From Priapulus caudatus (lineage: Eukaryota > Priapulida > Priapulimorpha > Priapulimorphida > Priapulidae), in assembly GCF_000485595.1 (NCBI RefSeq), contig NW_014577236.1, positions 365,547 through 407,217 of the forward strand: a stretch of 41,671 nucleotides of DNA, read 5' to 3'. This document shows, piece by piece, positions 9,376 to 18,894 of the stretch (within the stretch, counting starts at the first letter, position 1; each line of letters begins with the position of its first letter). The position numbers and the translations under genes were made by a program. The notes under the pieces were generated by a model. That model made no database searches. It was not told the DNA's origin and saw only the letters and a list, made by a program, of their open reading frames with translations.

Positions 9376-12080
9376 GATGATCAACACGACGTGTGCTGAG
9401 AAGTGGTCCGCATTCGCGCGTAGTACAAGGAAAACGCACTATTACCATAAATCAACTCGTGCACACGCAACACGGCCATACGAACCGCACACAGCAGTTG
9501 ACACACCAGCAACCACACGTTCGTTTTTTGTGATCGGTCGACGCAGACACCACAGCGCACAGGCACACACACGCACACTTTTTTTCCACAACGACACACA
9601 ACCATGCACGCGCGCACACGCAAAGCGCGCACACGCAACGCGCGCCACACGTACACGCGCGCACACGCACGCACGCACAGCACAAAGACGCACACACACG
9701 TCTTGATGTTTGTCACAACGTCAACTTGCCACACACAGTGACACACTCACACGCACACGATTAGTGATTGTTATTTTTGACGCGAGCGGCAACGACACCC
9801 GCACACCCAGGTCCTCCCTCTGTAAGGACACAACAAAAGCAGCCAATGCGCTCACACGCACGCAAGCACGCACGCACGAACGCACAGGCCAACACGCACA
9901 CGCACAGCACACGCCACGCACACAGCATTACACACTCCGACGCCACCACGCAACACGCCAGTGACACTCCGACGCAACACGCACACGCACACCAGCACAA
10001 ACACAAAAACACACACGCACACGTCACAGATCACACTCACATGTACACTCACACGCACCATGTACACACAGTGAACACACCACACGCACAACGTCACACC
10101 GCACAACTCGCACACATGCACGACACAACTCACAATCGCACACCGCACGCCATTACACACAGCGCACAGCACACACCAGTCGTTATTTACACAATTACGT
10201 TTGCAACAATAAGAAAAAAAGAACTGCACACACAACGACACAGCAACACGCACGCGCGCAAAACCACGCGCACAACCAAAGCGGCGCACACGCAGCAAGC
10301 AGCACAAAAAAAAAGTACAGGTGCATTGTGTCTTTTTTCGCACACTCATCGCACACACAGTGACCACACTCACACACACACACGCACCATAACGCAACGA
10401 CACGCACACCACACCACACGCACTCACATGAACACCACACGCACACGTACACACAGGACACACTCACACGCACAGCAAGGAGGGGGCGCACATCGCACAC
10501 CGCACACACGTGCACAAGCGCACGACGCCACTCGCACATTTCACATGAACACGACACGACCGTCACACGCAACACGCACACGCACACAACAAGGACACAC
10601 AAACACGCAACGCAAGCACATTCACGCACACGCAGCAGGCACACGCACACGTCACAGTTCGCATGACACACTCGAACGCACACGCACAAACGCAAATGAC
10701 ACACCTGCGGACGCACACGCCACACGCAAGAACCTCGACGCACACAAACACGCCAGCACAAACACCTTATTCACACAACACACAACGCAACCACACGCCA
10801 CTCACATGCACACGTGATGCACACGCACACGTAACACACAGACCCACTCCCACGCACACCACACGCACCACACGGACGACGCCACACGCACTGCGCACAC
10901 ACAGTGACACACTGACACGCACACCGTCGTCTGTTGTCCGGTTGACACACGCACACGCATACGCACACGCACACAAGTATGAACCGCGCCTACACACAAG
11001 ACACATAAACACGCAGCGCTATCACGACCCCAAGCACGTGCACGCACCACGCACTAGGACATCGCACACGCATACGCCGTGACACACTGCGACGCAGTCA
11101 CGGCGCACCGCAGTGACACTCGTCGCACACGCACAACGTGCACACCGCACACGTACACGCCATCAAACACACAGCACGCGCACTCACATGCACACGCATC
11201 CCGCACCACCGTACACATAGTGACACAACTCACACGGCAGTCACTGCACACGCACACGCACACACGGTGCACACGCGACACGCACTCGCACACACGTGAC
11301 CATCACTGACACCCACACGCACACGCCCACGCACAATCATTCACGGCCACGCACACCAGCTACGCTCAGCACACGCACACGCACACGCACTACGCGCGGA
11401 CGCACACACACACAAGGCACACAAACATACGCACCGCGATCCACGCACTGCACACTCGGCAAGTATATAAATAGTAGTTAGCCTGTGACGAAATCCATCA
11501 AGACAAATATGGAGAATTTCCACACACTATCTATTGTCGTGTCTACGGCGCCGTCATCCAGACGCACGGACAACCCAGACCACTCGCACACACAGTGCAC
11601 ACTCACACACAAACACCACGCATCTCGCGCACGACGCATCCGCGCGACATCGCACCGCACGCACAACTCCCACACGCACACGGCCAGTGACACACTCGAT
11701 CGCACACGCACACCACACAACATAAACGGTGTGTATCGGACACGAGCACATTCAACGCAACATGCCGCACACCACCACCGCCAAGCGACGCACTGACGCA
11801 CACGGCACACTACAGCACAGTGACAACACTCAGACGCATACCTTCGTGCACGACACGTGAACACACAAACACAGCAGCACGCACACGCGACACTCACTTG
11901 CAACACACGTGCCAACACTGACGACGCAACACACAAGACAGCACAAACACGCACGCGTGACAACGCTACCACGCATCTGCACACCACACGACCAACGCAC
12001 ACGCACACGCACTACACACACAGTGATCACAACTGCACACGGCGACGCACGCACGCAACGCAACGCCCGCAACGCCGCAG
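9376..12080 (+). repeat. Degenerate CACACGCA satellite, about 2.7 kb
   Basis: Nearly all CA/CG steps (CACACGCACAC words), with strong strand asymmetry: very little G and T on plus. The longer phrase ACACAGTGACACACTCACAC, in varied form, recurs near 9735, 10068, 10356, 10900, 11216, 11595, 11687, 11818 and 12020. CACTCACATGNACAC recurs near 10036, 10428, 10800 and 11180. This is therefore a degenerate higher-order minisatellite and not a simple dinucleotide run. Small non-repeat islands exist, for example about 10190-10345 and 11460-11575. His-Thr-rich plus frames (up to 349 codons) and Cys-Val-rich minus frames are composition artefacts. Confidence 0.85.
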
Positions 12081-12389
12081 TAATAAATATAGTTACGCGT
12101 GGCAAATAATCAGAACAATAATATGGAAATTGACGACTCCCCCGCATATCTGCTCAATTTCAAATATTCAGCCAAAAGCTCCACTTTGAAACCATTCTAC
12201 GATGATGGATCATGTGTTCAGACAAATGTGAAAATTTGACGGACTCCAGTAGCGATACCATTTAACATTTACTTCATTTACATTAAGGTGCCAGTCCAGG
12301 CCACTTATTACTTATGTCACCGCCTCTCTGGACTCATATGTCATTTGCAAGCTCCAAAAAATATTCTTTTGTTATCTGCAGATAAAAAA
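12081..12389. other. Unassigned spacer next to an ambiguous base
   Basis: Short AT-richer DNA between two satellites. Position 12390 is an n, the only ambiguous base I noticed in the window, placed exactly at the edge of the next array. Confidence 0.5.
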
Positions 12390-12390
12390 N

Positions 12391-12900
12391 GCACGCACGC
12401 ACGCACGCACGCACGCACAAACATGTACCTTCACACGCGCGCACGCACGCACGTGTACGTGCACACACACTCATGCACGCACGTGTACGTGCGCACGCAC
12501 GCACGCACGTCTACGTGCACATCCATGCACGCACGCACGCTCGTGTACCTACACACACACGAACGTACGCACGCACGCACACATGCACACACGTGTACCT
12601 GCACACGCACGCACGCACGAACGTGTACCTTCACACGCGCGCACACACGCGCGCACGCACGCACGTGTACGTGCACACACACGGACGCACGCACGCATGC
12701 ACGCACGTGTAAGTTCACACGCACGCACGCACGCACATGTACGTACACACGCACGCACACACTCATGCACGCACGTATACATGCACATGCACACGCGCGC
12801 ACGCACGCACGCACGCACGCACGTGTACGTGCACACACACGGACGCACGCACGCACGTGTACGTGCACACGCACGCACACACTCATGCTCGCGCACACTC
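12391..12900 (+). repeat. ACGC/GTGTACGTG minisatellite, copy 1
   Basis: Runs of (ACGC)n alternate with CACGTGTACGTGCACAC blocks every 25-60 bp. CACGTG and GTGTACAC palindromes are frequent. A similar array precedes the second copy of the duplicated unit at about 18895-19689, and short islands of the same repeat occur at 13494-13575 and 20285-20365 inside the unit. Confidence 0.85.
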
Positions 12901-13175
12901 ATGGGATTTGGGAGCTATACAGGCACAGCTGTATATTTCGCCGTTTCGCGTGATTGACGGAGCAGTTCTTCAGTGATTCTCATGCAATAGCGATGTTTCA
13001 TGTGTAGCGAATTCGACCCGCTGTACAACATACACTATAGCTAGCATGCGTCAGCATTACTTCAACCTTGAAGACGTACGGCTTCGTAGCCACGTGGGCT
13101 AGCAGCGGATTGGAAAGGAAAGCCATGCTGCACCACTTGACCTATAGTTTAATTGGACGGGACACCTGCAGGTCA

Positions 13176-13227
13176 CACGTGGGGGTCACATGACTGTGAC
13201 CACGTGGTTTCCCATGGCTGTATATAA
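13176..13227 (+). promoter_or_regulatory. TATA-box promoter-like region with E-boxes
   Basis: CACGTG at 13176-13181 and 13201-13206, a CACATG between them, and TATATAAG at 13221-13228, followed about 30 bp later by GC-containing DNA where transcription would start. The CACGTG plus TATATAAG pair is kept in copy 2 (20007-20012 and 20027-20034) although that copy has many indels. Downstream lies an (ACCATG)n tract, then DNA that repeats the TCAGGGAAGCTCGCACCCTC phrase at about 13275 and 13469. No long ORF follows, so the transcript, if any, may be non-coding or belong to a transposon. Confidence 0.45.
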
Positions 13228-13316
13228 GCTGCGGCGTCCAGCTTCAAAGCAACACAGAGCCAGTTTGGCTTAGTCAGGGAAGCTCGCACCCTCCCACTGC
13301 TCTCTAGCTGCTGTAC

Positions 13317-13346
13317 CATGACCATGACCATGACCATGACCATGTA
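13317..13346 (+). repeat. (CCATGA)n hexanucleotide repeat
   Basis: Five ACCATG units, against two or three at the same place in copy 2 (about 20119-20137). Slippage is the simplest reason for the difference. Confidence 0.85.
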
Positions 13347-13761
13347 GGGTGTAGCGGAGCTCGGTCACAAGTCTACGCAAGGATACACAACGCAGGACGA
13401 TGATCACTCCGCTTGCTGCCTCCTTCCTGACGCAAGGATACACAGCGCGGAGCCAGCTCGGCTCAGTCAGGGAAGCTCGCACCCTCACTGCTCGCGCACG
13501 CGCGCACGTGTAAGTTCACACGCACGCATGCACGCACGTGTACGTGCACACGCACGCACGCACGTGTACGTGCACTACATAAACAGTGCTTTCTATCAGA
13601 ACATGTGGTCACTCATCTGTAAATGTCAAGCAGCACGCTTTGCTTCTGCCAACCACAACACATAACCCACCCACCCACATCTCGTCTCGCAGATATGCCG
13701 TCCGATAGATGGCACCACTAGTCTTCAAAAATGTATCGTCACTGTTCGCTGGGTGCCATGC

Positions 13762-13796
13762 ATCCGTGCGCCGGCCTATGGATTTGGCGCACGGAT
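13762..13796. other. Conserved hairpin in duplicated unit
   Basis: CCGTGCGCC and GGCGCACGG form a 9-bp stem around a 13-base loop. Copy 2 keeps the CCGTGCGC/GCGCACGG stem (20567-20574 and 20589-20596), although the DNA just upstream is unrelated in the two copies. It could be the end of a transposon or the boundary of a conversion tract. Confidence 0.5.
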
Positions 13797-14079
13797 GCAC
13801 AGCTGCCAGCACCCGATACTATCGTAGCACGTTCCCGCGGTCGCGTGCGCCTCGCCGCGGAACTGCGCGCAAGATTCGCGCTTAGCGGGCAGGATCAACA
13901 CTTCTCAGGCGACGCTTCTCTGGTATCCGGTCTCTCATCTGGTTTAGAAATAATTTCCCTGCATTCGTATATGCAGCGGATCCAATATCTATCTCGTCTA
14001 ATATTACAGTATTATCGCGTCGCCGGCTTCGTCTTCCTCTTTCGCGTTCGTCCTCGCTTCGCGTAGACCTAGGCAGCCT

Positions 14080-14380
14080 CCACGGGTGTCTCCCTCGTAG
14101 TCGCTCCTGGCTCTACCTAACTGAAATCCCGCTCTTCTCCTTCTCCGTTTTATTCCCCTCTCCCGTTGTTCTCCGGTTTTCACCTACCTGAAAACCCGGC
14201 ATTCTACTCCCTCCGTTATCTCTCTCCTTGAGACCTAAACGGCTTTCTCCCTCCTTCTCTTCTTCCTCTGCTGCTGCTTCTTCTCCTTCTTCTTCTTCTT
14301 CTTCCTAAACCTAACCTGAAAAATAACGCTCTCTTCCTCTTTCTCTTCTTCTTCTCCCTACCTAGCCTGAAAAATAACGC
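14080..14380 (+). repeat. Pyrimidine-rich TTC/TCC tract
   Basis: CTTCTTC repeats interrupted by two copies of CCTGAAAAATAACGCTC (about 14313 and 14365) and related CTGAAAACCCGGCATTC words. The same structure occurs in copy 2 at about 20890-21195. Confidence 0.7.
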
Positions 14381-14910
14381 TCTTGCTCTGCGATTCGGTG
14401 CGCCTTATATACCTAGCTGGCACCGCCCCCCTACGTTGCACGCGTTGTCAAAACACACGCCGATTTCGTTCGCTGGTGCAATCGCCTTCACCTGATGACG
14501 CAACCCGTGTCTGGTACGATGATTGCATCATCTTATGCAACTCGTTTCTAAGCAAATATTCCTCTCCTCGACAACTTAGACTATTCATTCTATCCAAATC
14601 TCCTCATATATTATGTTGACCACTAGTACATAACCGCGTTGATTATTATATTCTATTTATCGCGTTATCGCTTTTCGCGTAAACACTCCTTGTTTTCCCC
14701 GACCATAGCAGTAGCAGTGATGGCATGATCCAAGATGGCTGCGCTCATGGACGTGCGCGCTTTCTATGTACTGGCTATATCTTATCCTCTCTTTAGTCAA
14801 TATATGGTTATTCCATCTATACTGTGAGTTCAATCTATCCCTCCTGATCTAGTCTACTGCTCCTGTGAGTTACACACCCCCGAAATCTCCACACTAATTG
14901 GTCCTTCGCA

Positions 14911-15047
14911 GTTAAGAAAGTGCTGCTGGTCCTACCATCTTCTGCTGCTGCAGAGAGAGTTTTCTCTATACTCTCAGCTTCGTTCAATGACCAGCAAGAT
15001 AATCCACTGGCAGATTACTTACAAGCAATTGTAATGCAGCAATACAA
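14911..15047 (+). pseudogene. hAT transposase, C-terminal dimerisation segment (copy 1)
   Basis: About 45 codons carry the hATC signature: VLPSSAAAERVFSILSASF, then DYLQAIVMQQYN. The S-A-x-x-E-R-x-F-S core is the known dimerisation motif of hAT transposases. The catalytic core (RNase H-like fold with its D..D..E triad) and BED zinc finger are not visible upstream. The coding end is interrupted by the CAGGGGCGG transposon at 15048. Copy 2 has the same segment at 21711-21848 with frameshifts. This is a decayed relic. Confidence 0.75.
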
Positions 15048-15105
15048 CAGGGGCGGATCCAGGATTTTTGAAAAAAGGGGTGTCCAGAAAGAAATAAAGG
15101 GCACT

Positions 15106-16182
15106 GCGGCACTTGTTATATTATGCTGTTAGTTGTTCCATTCATTATTTTGTTATTTCAGAGCACTGTGCCTGAACGCAGATCTCCTGCCTTACCTGAG
15201 AACAACAACTCACGGTATGTTGTTAAGGTACGATATGTTTTCATACGATTATCAACATACGAAGGAGTTCCATCACCGACGGCAAATGTAGAAGGCAAAC
15301 TCTGTAGGACGTCAGCGAATCTTGTAAAAGTGAAATAAAACAATCGGTTTTTACGGCTTCTGGTCATTTATAACGGCTACGTAGCAATACCACATCACAC
15401 CACACATCACACGAAAACCCATTTATAGAGAGCGCACCATACAACATCGCATTTAGTATTGCAACAACCAGAGGGCAAGGAACCACGGCTATAAGAAGAA
15501 GAAAAATGATATACTCGGCAGGGCAGAATAAATACTACTGGACATGGCTGCATAACATGTGAAGCTCAGCTGCATAGTACCGTGCTGTTACAAGGTTTAC
15601 GACTTTACTACTACCAGGAGCTACTACCTAACTTATTTACTACTAAGACTTTACTGTTGATCGCCGTTGAAAGGCAAAATAGATGGTCGACTCGTACATG
15701 TGTCGTATTTTTTCATCACGATTGTGTAACAATGCGACAGTGCGAAAACTGAGCTTGCCTAGGATAAGCGTAAGGGTATAGTAAATGAATATGCCCTCTG
15801 AATAATACCTACTATTGTTGATATACTCGGTGTAAACAGCGTGCATGTTAGCTGTGTAACCATACCCCTATTATAACCATAACCAACACCCTATAATCCA
15901 ATAACCTATATAACCATAATAATAACCATTTAACCCATATTTATACCCATTAATGCATATAAGCATAATAATAGCTCTATACCCCTATAACATGTATAAC
16001 CTTTAGTAGGTCCTTTTCAGCGGGCTCCACAGAAGAAGCCAGTGACGGGGTTAGGCGGGTCAAGACATATAGACTGATATGCCTACGTATATAGATATTG
16101 GAGCGGTATAGGTAGCTGTGTAGAATAACAATGAGTGGCTATAAAATGAGCGATGCACGTTTAGAATAACAGTAAGTATATA
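15106..16182. other. Unassigned DNA with TAACC-rich degenerate stretch
   Basis: Past the end of the duplicated unit I recognise no gene. About 15858-16010 is a degenerate run of ATAACC/CATAA words. Frames of 67-71 codons (15123-15338 plus, 15643-15846 minus) have no recognisable product. Confidence 0.35.
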
Positions 16183-16806
16183 CACACTTTTTTATAAGAA
16201 TTCTTTTTATAAGAATCATCGAGGCTTGATTTCCCAAATTTTATGATTTTTTTAAGAATAATGCTGAGGCTTGATCATCAGACACACATTGTCACTCGAT
16301 GACGACCGCGACGAGTGGATTGATAATGAGGATGACCGATTCTATGATGTTGAATTTTGCGGCCGTAGGGTGAAAGTTCATTATGAAAATGGGTGGTTTG
16401 AAGGCACTCTTGAATACTTCAACAACGACATACATAAATATCGCGTTTCCTACCCCGACGGGAGTGAGGACTATATTGGCCTGGAAGACATTGACGGCAT
16501 AGAAGTCATATTACTGTAGTTTAACGAATTAATTGCGTATATTTTGAAAAGGAGGGGTTACTTTCTTGTTGTGTTATACATTAATTCAATAATTGGTTCT
16601 TTTATTGGATATTAGCATTTTCCTCTTTCGTTCAACCACCACGTTTTACATGCCATCGCATTTAACAGTTTTAATGAAAATATAAGTCAATTTTTTCAAC
16701 AATTATTTAAGAATCATTTAAGAATTATTTAAGGCTCAAAATGTCGATTTTCTAAGAATCACGAGGCTCAAAAAAAAAATACGATTCTTATAAACAAAAA
16801 AGTGTG
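16183..16806 (+). mobile_element. TA-flanked terminal-inverted-repeat element carrying a small ORF
   Basis: The left end, CACACTTTTTTATAAGAAT from 16183, is mirrored by a right end (ATTCTTATAAACAAAAAAGTGTG) finishing at 16806. TA dinucleotides flank both ends (16181-16182 and 16807-16808), as for Tc1/mariner-type insertions. AAGAATCA...GAGGCT words occur near both ends (about 16211 and 16755). The 624-bp element is far too short for a normal DDE transposase, but it holds a complete 82-codon ORF. It is most simply a non-autonomous element that has captured or kept a small gene. Confidence 0.6.
16271..16519 (+). CDS. 82-residue Tudor-like domain protein inside a transposon
   Basis: Intact frame with a normal stop. 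An acidic N-terminus (LDDDRDEWIDNEDD) is followed by a compact domain of about 55 residues: CGRRVKVHYENGWFEGTLEY, then KYRVSYPDGSEDYIGLEDI. The order (basic V strand, W-x-G-x-(I/L) strand, K-Y-x-V-x-Y-x-D-G-S hairpin, L-E-D-I) is that of Tudor, agenet or Tudor-like barrels in chromatin proteins, as I know the family. Such barrels bind methylated lysine or arginine or DNA; which applies here is unknown. The first codon may be the ATG at 16271, or an earlier in-frame one if spliced. Composition is AT-rich like the element around it. It sits between inverted repeats, so it may be a transposon-borne accessory protein or a captured host exon. Confidence 0.55.
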   Translation: MIIRHTLSLDDDRDEWIDNEDDRFYDVEFCGRRVKVHYENGWFEGTLEYFNNDIHKYRVSYPDGSEDYIGLEDIDGIEVILL

Positions 16807-16844
16807 TACCTAAAAGTACGGTGGCGCAGAAGGCTCACCACAAA

Positions 16845-17000
16845 TACAAATCCCACAACACAAATGCAAACGTCACAACACAAATGCAAAATCCCACAAC
16901 ACAAATGCAAACGCCACAACACAAATGCAAACGTCACAACACAAATGCAAAATCCCACAACACAAATGCAAACGCCACAACAAAAATGCAAAATCCCACT
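16845..17000 (+). repeat. 19-21-bp minisatellite (ACAACACAAATGCAAA)
   Basis: About eight units of ACAACACAAATGCAAA, followed by ACGTC, ACGCC or ATCCC. The spacer variants alternate in an orderly way, which suggests a higher-order unit of about 60 bp. The Asn/Thr/Gln/Met-rich frames across it are repeat translation. Confidence 0.85.
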
Positions 17001-17441
17001 GTAACACTGCAAAGCGACACACATTACATTACATTTGGTGCGTATGAGAGCGTTCGAACCTGGTTGCGCGGCTACTCCCACGGTGCTATCTACTATACGA
17101 TCACGAGCCGCCTCATCAACAATAGCATCGTGTCATCATCAACCCCATCACAGACGATCTCATAACACCGCCGTACGATCGGCCGGGTGAGTGAAACTAG
17201 CCTTTGCCGGTTTAGATCTAAGTCTCATTATGTTTAAGTTACCCATTGTCGTGTTAGACCATGTAATTCATTACTGTCGTCGATTTCTGATGTATGCGCG
17301 TCCTGTACGAGTGTTGCGGTCACCGCGCTACGTGCATTAGTTATCGCACACCTTCGCACATACCAAGACGGCTTAACGGTCTGATAACTGATATCATACT
17401 TGCTCGAATAATCTACCCCTATTCCCTAACCACCCGCCCGC
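17001..17441. other. Unassigned leader-like DNA upstream of a retroelement frame
   Basis: No repeat and no protein-like frame. It could hold the LTR and leader of the element downstream, but I could not identify an LTR end or a firm primer site. Confidence 0.3.
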
Positions 17442-17858
17442 ATGGCGACAGATTATTTCGCTCTCGCATTGCAAGCGATACCGGCTCATCAAATTTCAAC
17501 GGCTGAAACACAGAGCCGCCTAGCCCACAATTTTTTTAGACAGAGACACGCACAGAGACTATTGCTTCATCGTAACCCTGCTATGCCAGCTGACGCTATC
17601 GACCTTGTGGCTGACAAACACGTACTCGAGTCATCTCTGGTGGCACGACGACAAGGCCGTAGTGTCCCCTACGACATGACAGAACCTATGGACGTTACTA
17701 CGATACAACGCCCAACACCATCCGACCTCATTAGAGAAGTGCGCAGTATGCGCACGTTAATTTCACAGTCCGCGCCACAGGTCCCGTCGCCCTTGATGAA
17801 TCAGTCATCCGTTCATGGCGGCTGGACGATTCCGGCCATTACGGCCATACGGCCATAA
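17442..17858 (+). pseudogene. Possible gag of a Ty3/gypsy-like element
   Basis: An open frame of 138 codons from ATG 17442, rich in Ala, Arg, Gln and Pro (MATDYFALALQAIPAHQIST at the start). No capsid or zinc-knuckle motif is seen. The gag call rests on position: reverse-transcriptase/RNase H and integrase fragments follow within 800 bp in the same orientation. The frame ends in ATTACGGCC repeats near 17838-17875. It may instead be another small retroelement or chance protein. Confidence 0.35.
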
Positions 17859-17929
17859 CGGACGAGGCGGCCATTACAACGCTTAAGCGGAGGCGCTTTC
17901 TCGTTTACTGACGCGCCTGCGCCCAAGTC

Positions 17930-18140
17930 ACTTCATAACTCATCTATCATGTCCACCACCTCATCACCACTCGGCGGTATGGCCTCACAACCCATACTCC
18001 AAGTGGTACTGTCTTCACCCGACGTTGAGGCCTCACAACCCTTACCCGAGTAGGCTTCACTACCCATACACCAAGTCGTACTGCCATCACTCGACGCTGA
18101 GGCCTCACAACCCTCACGCCGAGTAGGCCTCACCAACATT
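17930..18140 (+). repeat. Tandem repeat in retroelement interior
   Basis: GAGGCCTCACAACCC-type words recur near 17980, 18030 and 18105, with CCAAGT(G/C)GTACTG near 17998 and 18072, giving a unit of about 75-80 bp in two to three diverged copies. It stands where pol N-terminal parts would be expected. Confidence 0.55.
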
Positions 18141-18186
18141 ACGCTTCATCACGACCCTCCTCACACTAACGCACGACCACACCCAC

Positions 18187-18312
18187 AAGGACAAACAATT
18201 TGTGTGGTCAGACGAGGAACAGACTGCGTTTCAGTCTCTTCGTAAGTGTCTCACCAACTACCCTGTGAATCGCTTCCGGTATGACGATTTTCATACGCTG
18301 AGAACCCAGTAG
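18187..18312 (+). pseudogene. Reverse transcriptase/RNase H junction fragment (Ty3/gypsy-like)
   Basis: Forty-one codons ending at a TAG. KQFVWSDEEQTAFQSLRKCL matches the F-x-W-x-x-E-x-Q-x-A-F-x-x-L-K motif that links reverse transcriptase to RNase H in Ty3/gypsy pol proteins (known signature), followed by N-Y-P-V where the family usually has a Pro-x-Leu. The catalytic YxDD part upstream and the RNase H active site downstream are missing. A stop falls where the next conserved block should begin. Confidence 0.7.
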
Positions 18313-18329
18313 ATCACGCTACTGTATGC

Positions 18330-18661
18330 TTGCACCGAGCAATCTTTGCGATGCGGCGTGACACTAAAATGGCACACGCGCGAAATAAGCGCCCTTATGG
18401 TAGGCGCGCGAGGGTTCAGTCCTTTGACATAGGAGACCCCGTTTTTTTTTAACCCCACGTTGGCAGCCTTACTATATCGTGGTCAAGGAATTTCCTCCAC
18501 AGCCACTTTGTAGTAGTGCGCAAGGCCAGACACGTACTCGCAATGTACATGTGAGTAATCTTAGACGCGCATGCCCATTCTCGGCATGGGATGCGCATAG
18601 AACTGGGCTTACGGGTCGAAACGCCACGTGTCACGACCAATGCGTCAGGGACGCTGGTTGA
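18330..18661 (+). pseudogene. Integrase C-terminal fragment with a homopolymer frame break
   Basis: From 18330 one frame reads a basic stretch (ARNKRPYGRRARVQSFDIGD) with the FDIGDPV motif typical of the start of the integrase C-terminal barrel. It hits a stop at 18450-18452, immediately after nine T residues (18442-18450). A second frame then carries a barrel-like stretch (YYIVVKEF) and RTRNVHVSNLRRA, like the V-H-V-x-N-L-R end of such domains. The break is therefore a one-base length change in a T run. No integrase catalytic core is present between this and the RT/RNase H fragment. Confidence 0.6.
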
Positions 18662-18755
18662 CACAGGGCCTCTTTCGTCGCCTTCCCACGACAGCCTGTC
18701 GACCCATGCGTCAGGGACGCTGGTCGACACGGGGCCTCTTTCGTTCATGCCCCCC
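18641..18755 (+). repeat. 64-bp tandem duplication
   Basis: ATGCGTCAGGGACGCTGG occurs at about 18642 and 18706, each followed by the TGACAC/CGACAC...GGGCCTCTTTCGT phrase, with only a few substitutions. Confidence 0.85.
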
Positions 18756-18894
18756 ACGATAGAGACGACACTGCTGAAATGTCGTTGGATCTAATCCCGT
18801 CTGTTTTTTAATTATTTTTTTGTTTTCTGTATTTTTCTGTTTATCCATATTACGGTTGGTAGCAAGCAGATGCGTGATATTGTTCGATACAAGC

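Larger units (their letters stand above)
12901..15105 (+). repeat. Direct duplicated unit, copy 1
   Basis: Sequence from ATGGGATTTGGGAGC at 12901 to about 15105 matches 19690 to about 21905 in the same orientation, about 6.8 kb apart. It contains the promoter-like block, a hairpin at 13762-13796, TC/TTC-rich DNA, a hAT transposase C-terminus and the first bases of a CAGGGGCGG transposon. Most differences between copies are single-base insertions or deletions. Copy 1 leaves the transposon about 57 bp in, whereas copy 2 has the whole element. Confidence 0.9.

Noticed and set aside
9376-12080. Long His/Thr-rich and Cys/Val-rich open frames (up to 349 codons)
   Set aside because: They are direct translations of CACACG repeats on both strands, with no domain and no independent codon pattern.
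17045-17130. Possible minus-strand tRNA, because of a GGTTCGAACG B-box-like word
   Set aside because: No matching A-box, acceptor stem or anticodon arm at the required spacing.
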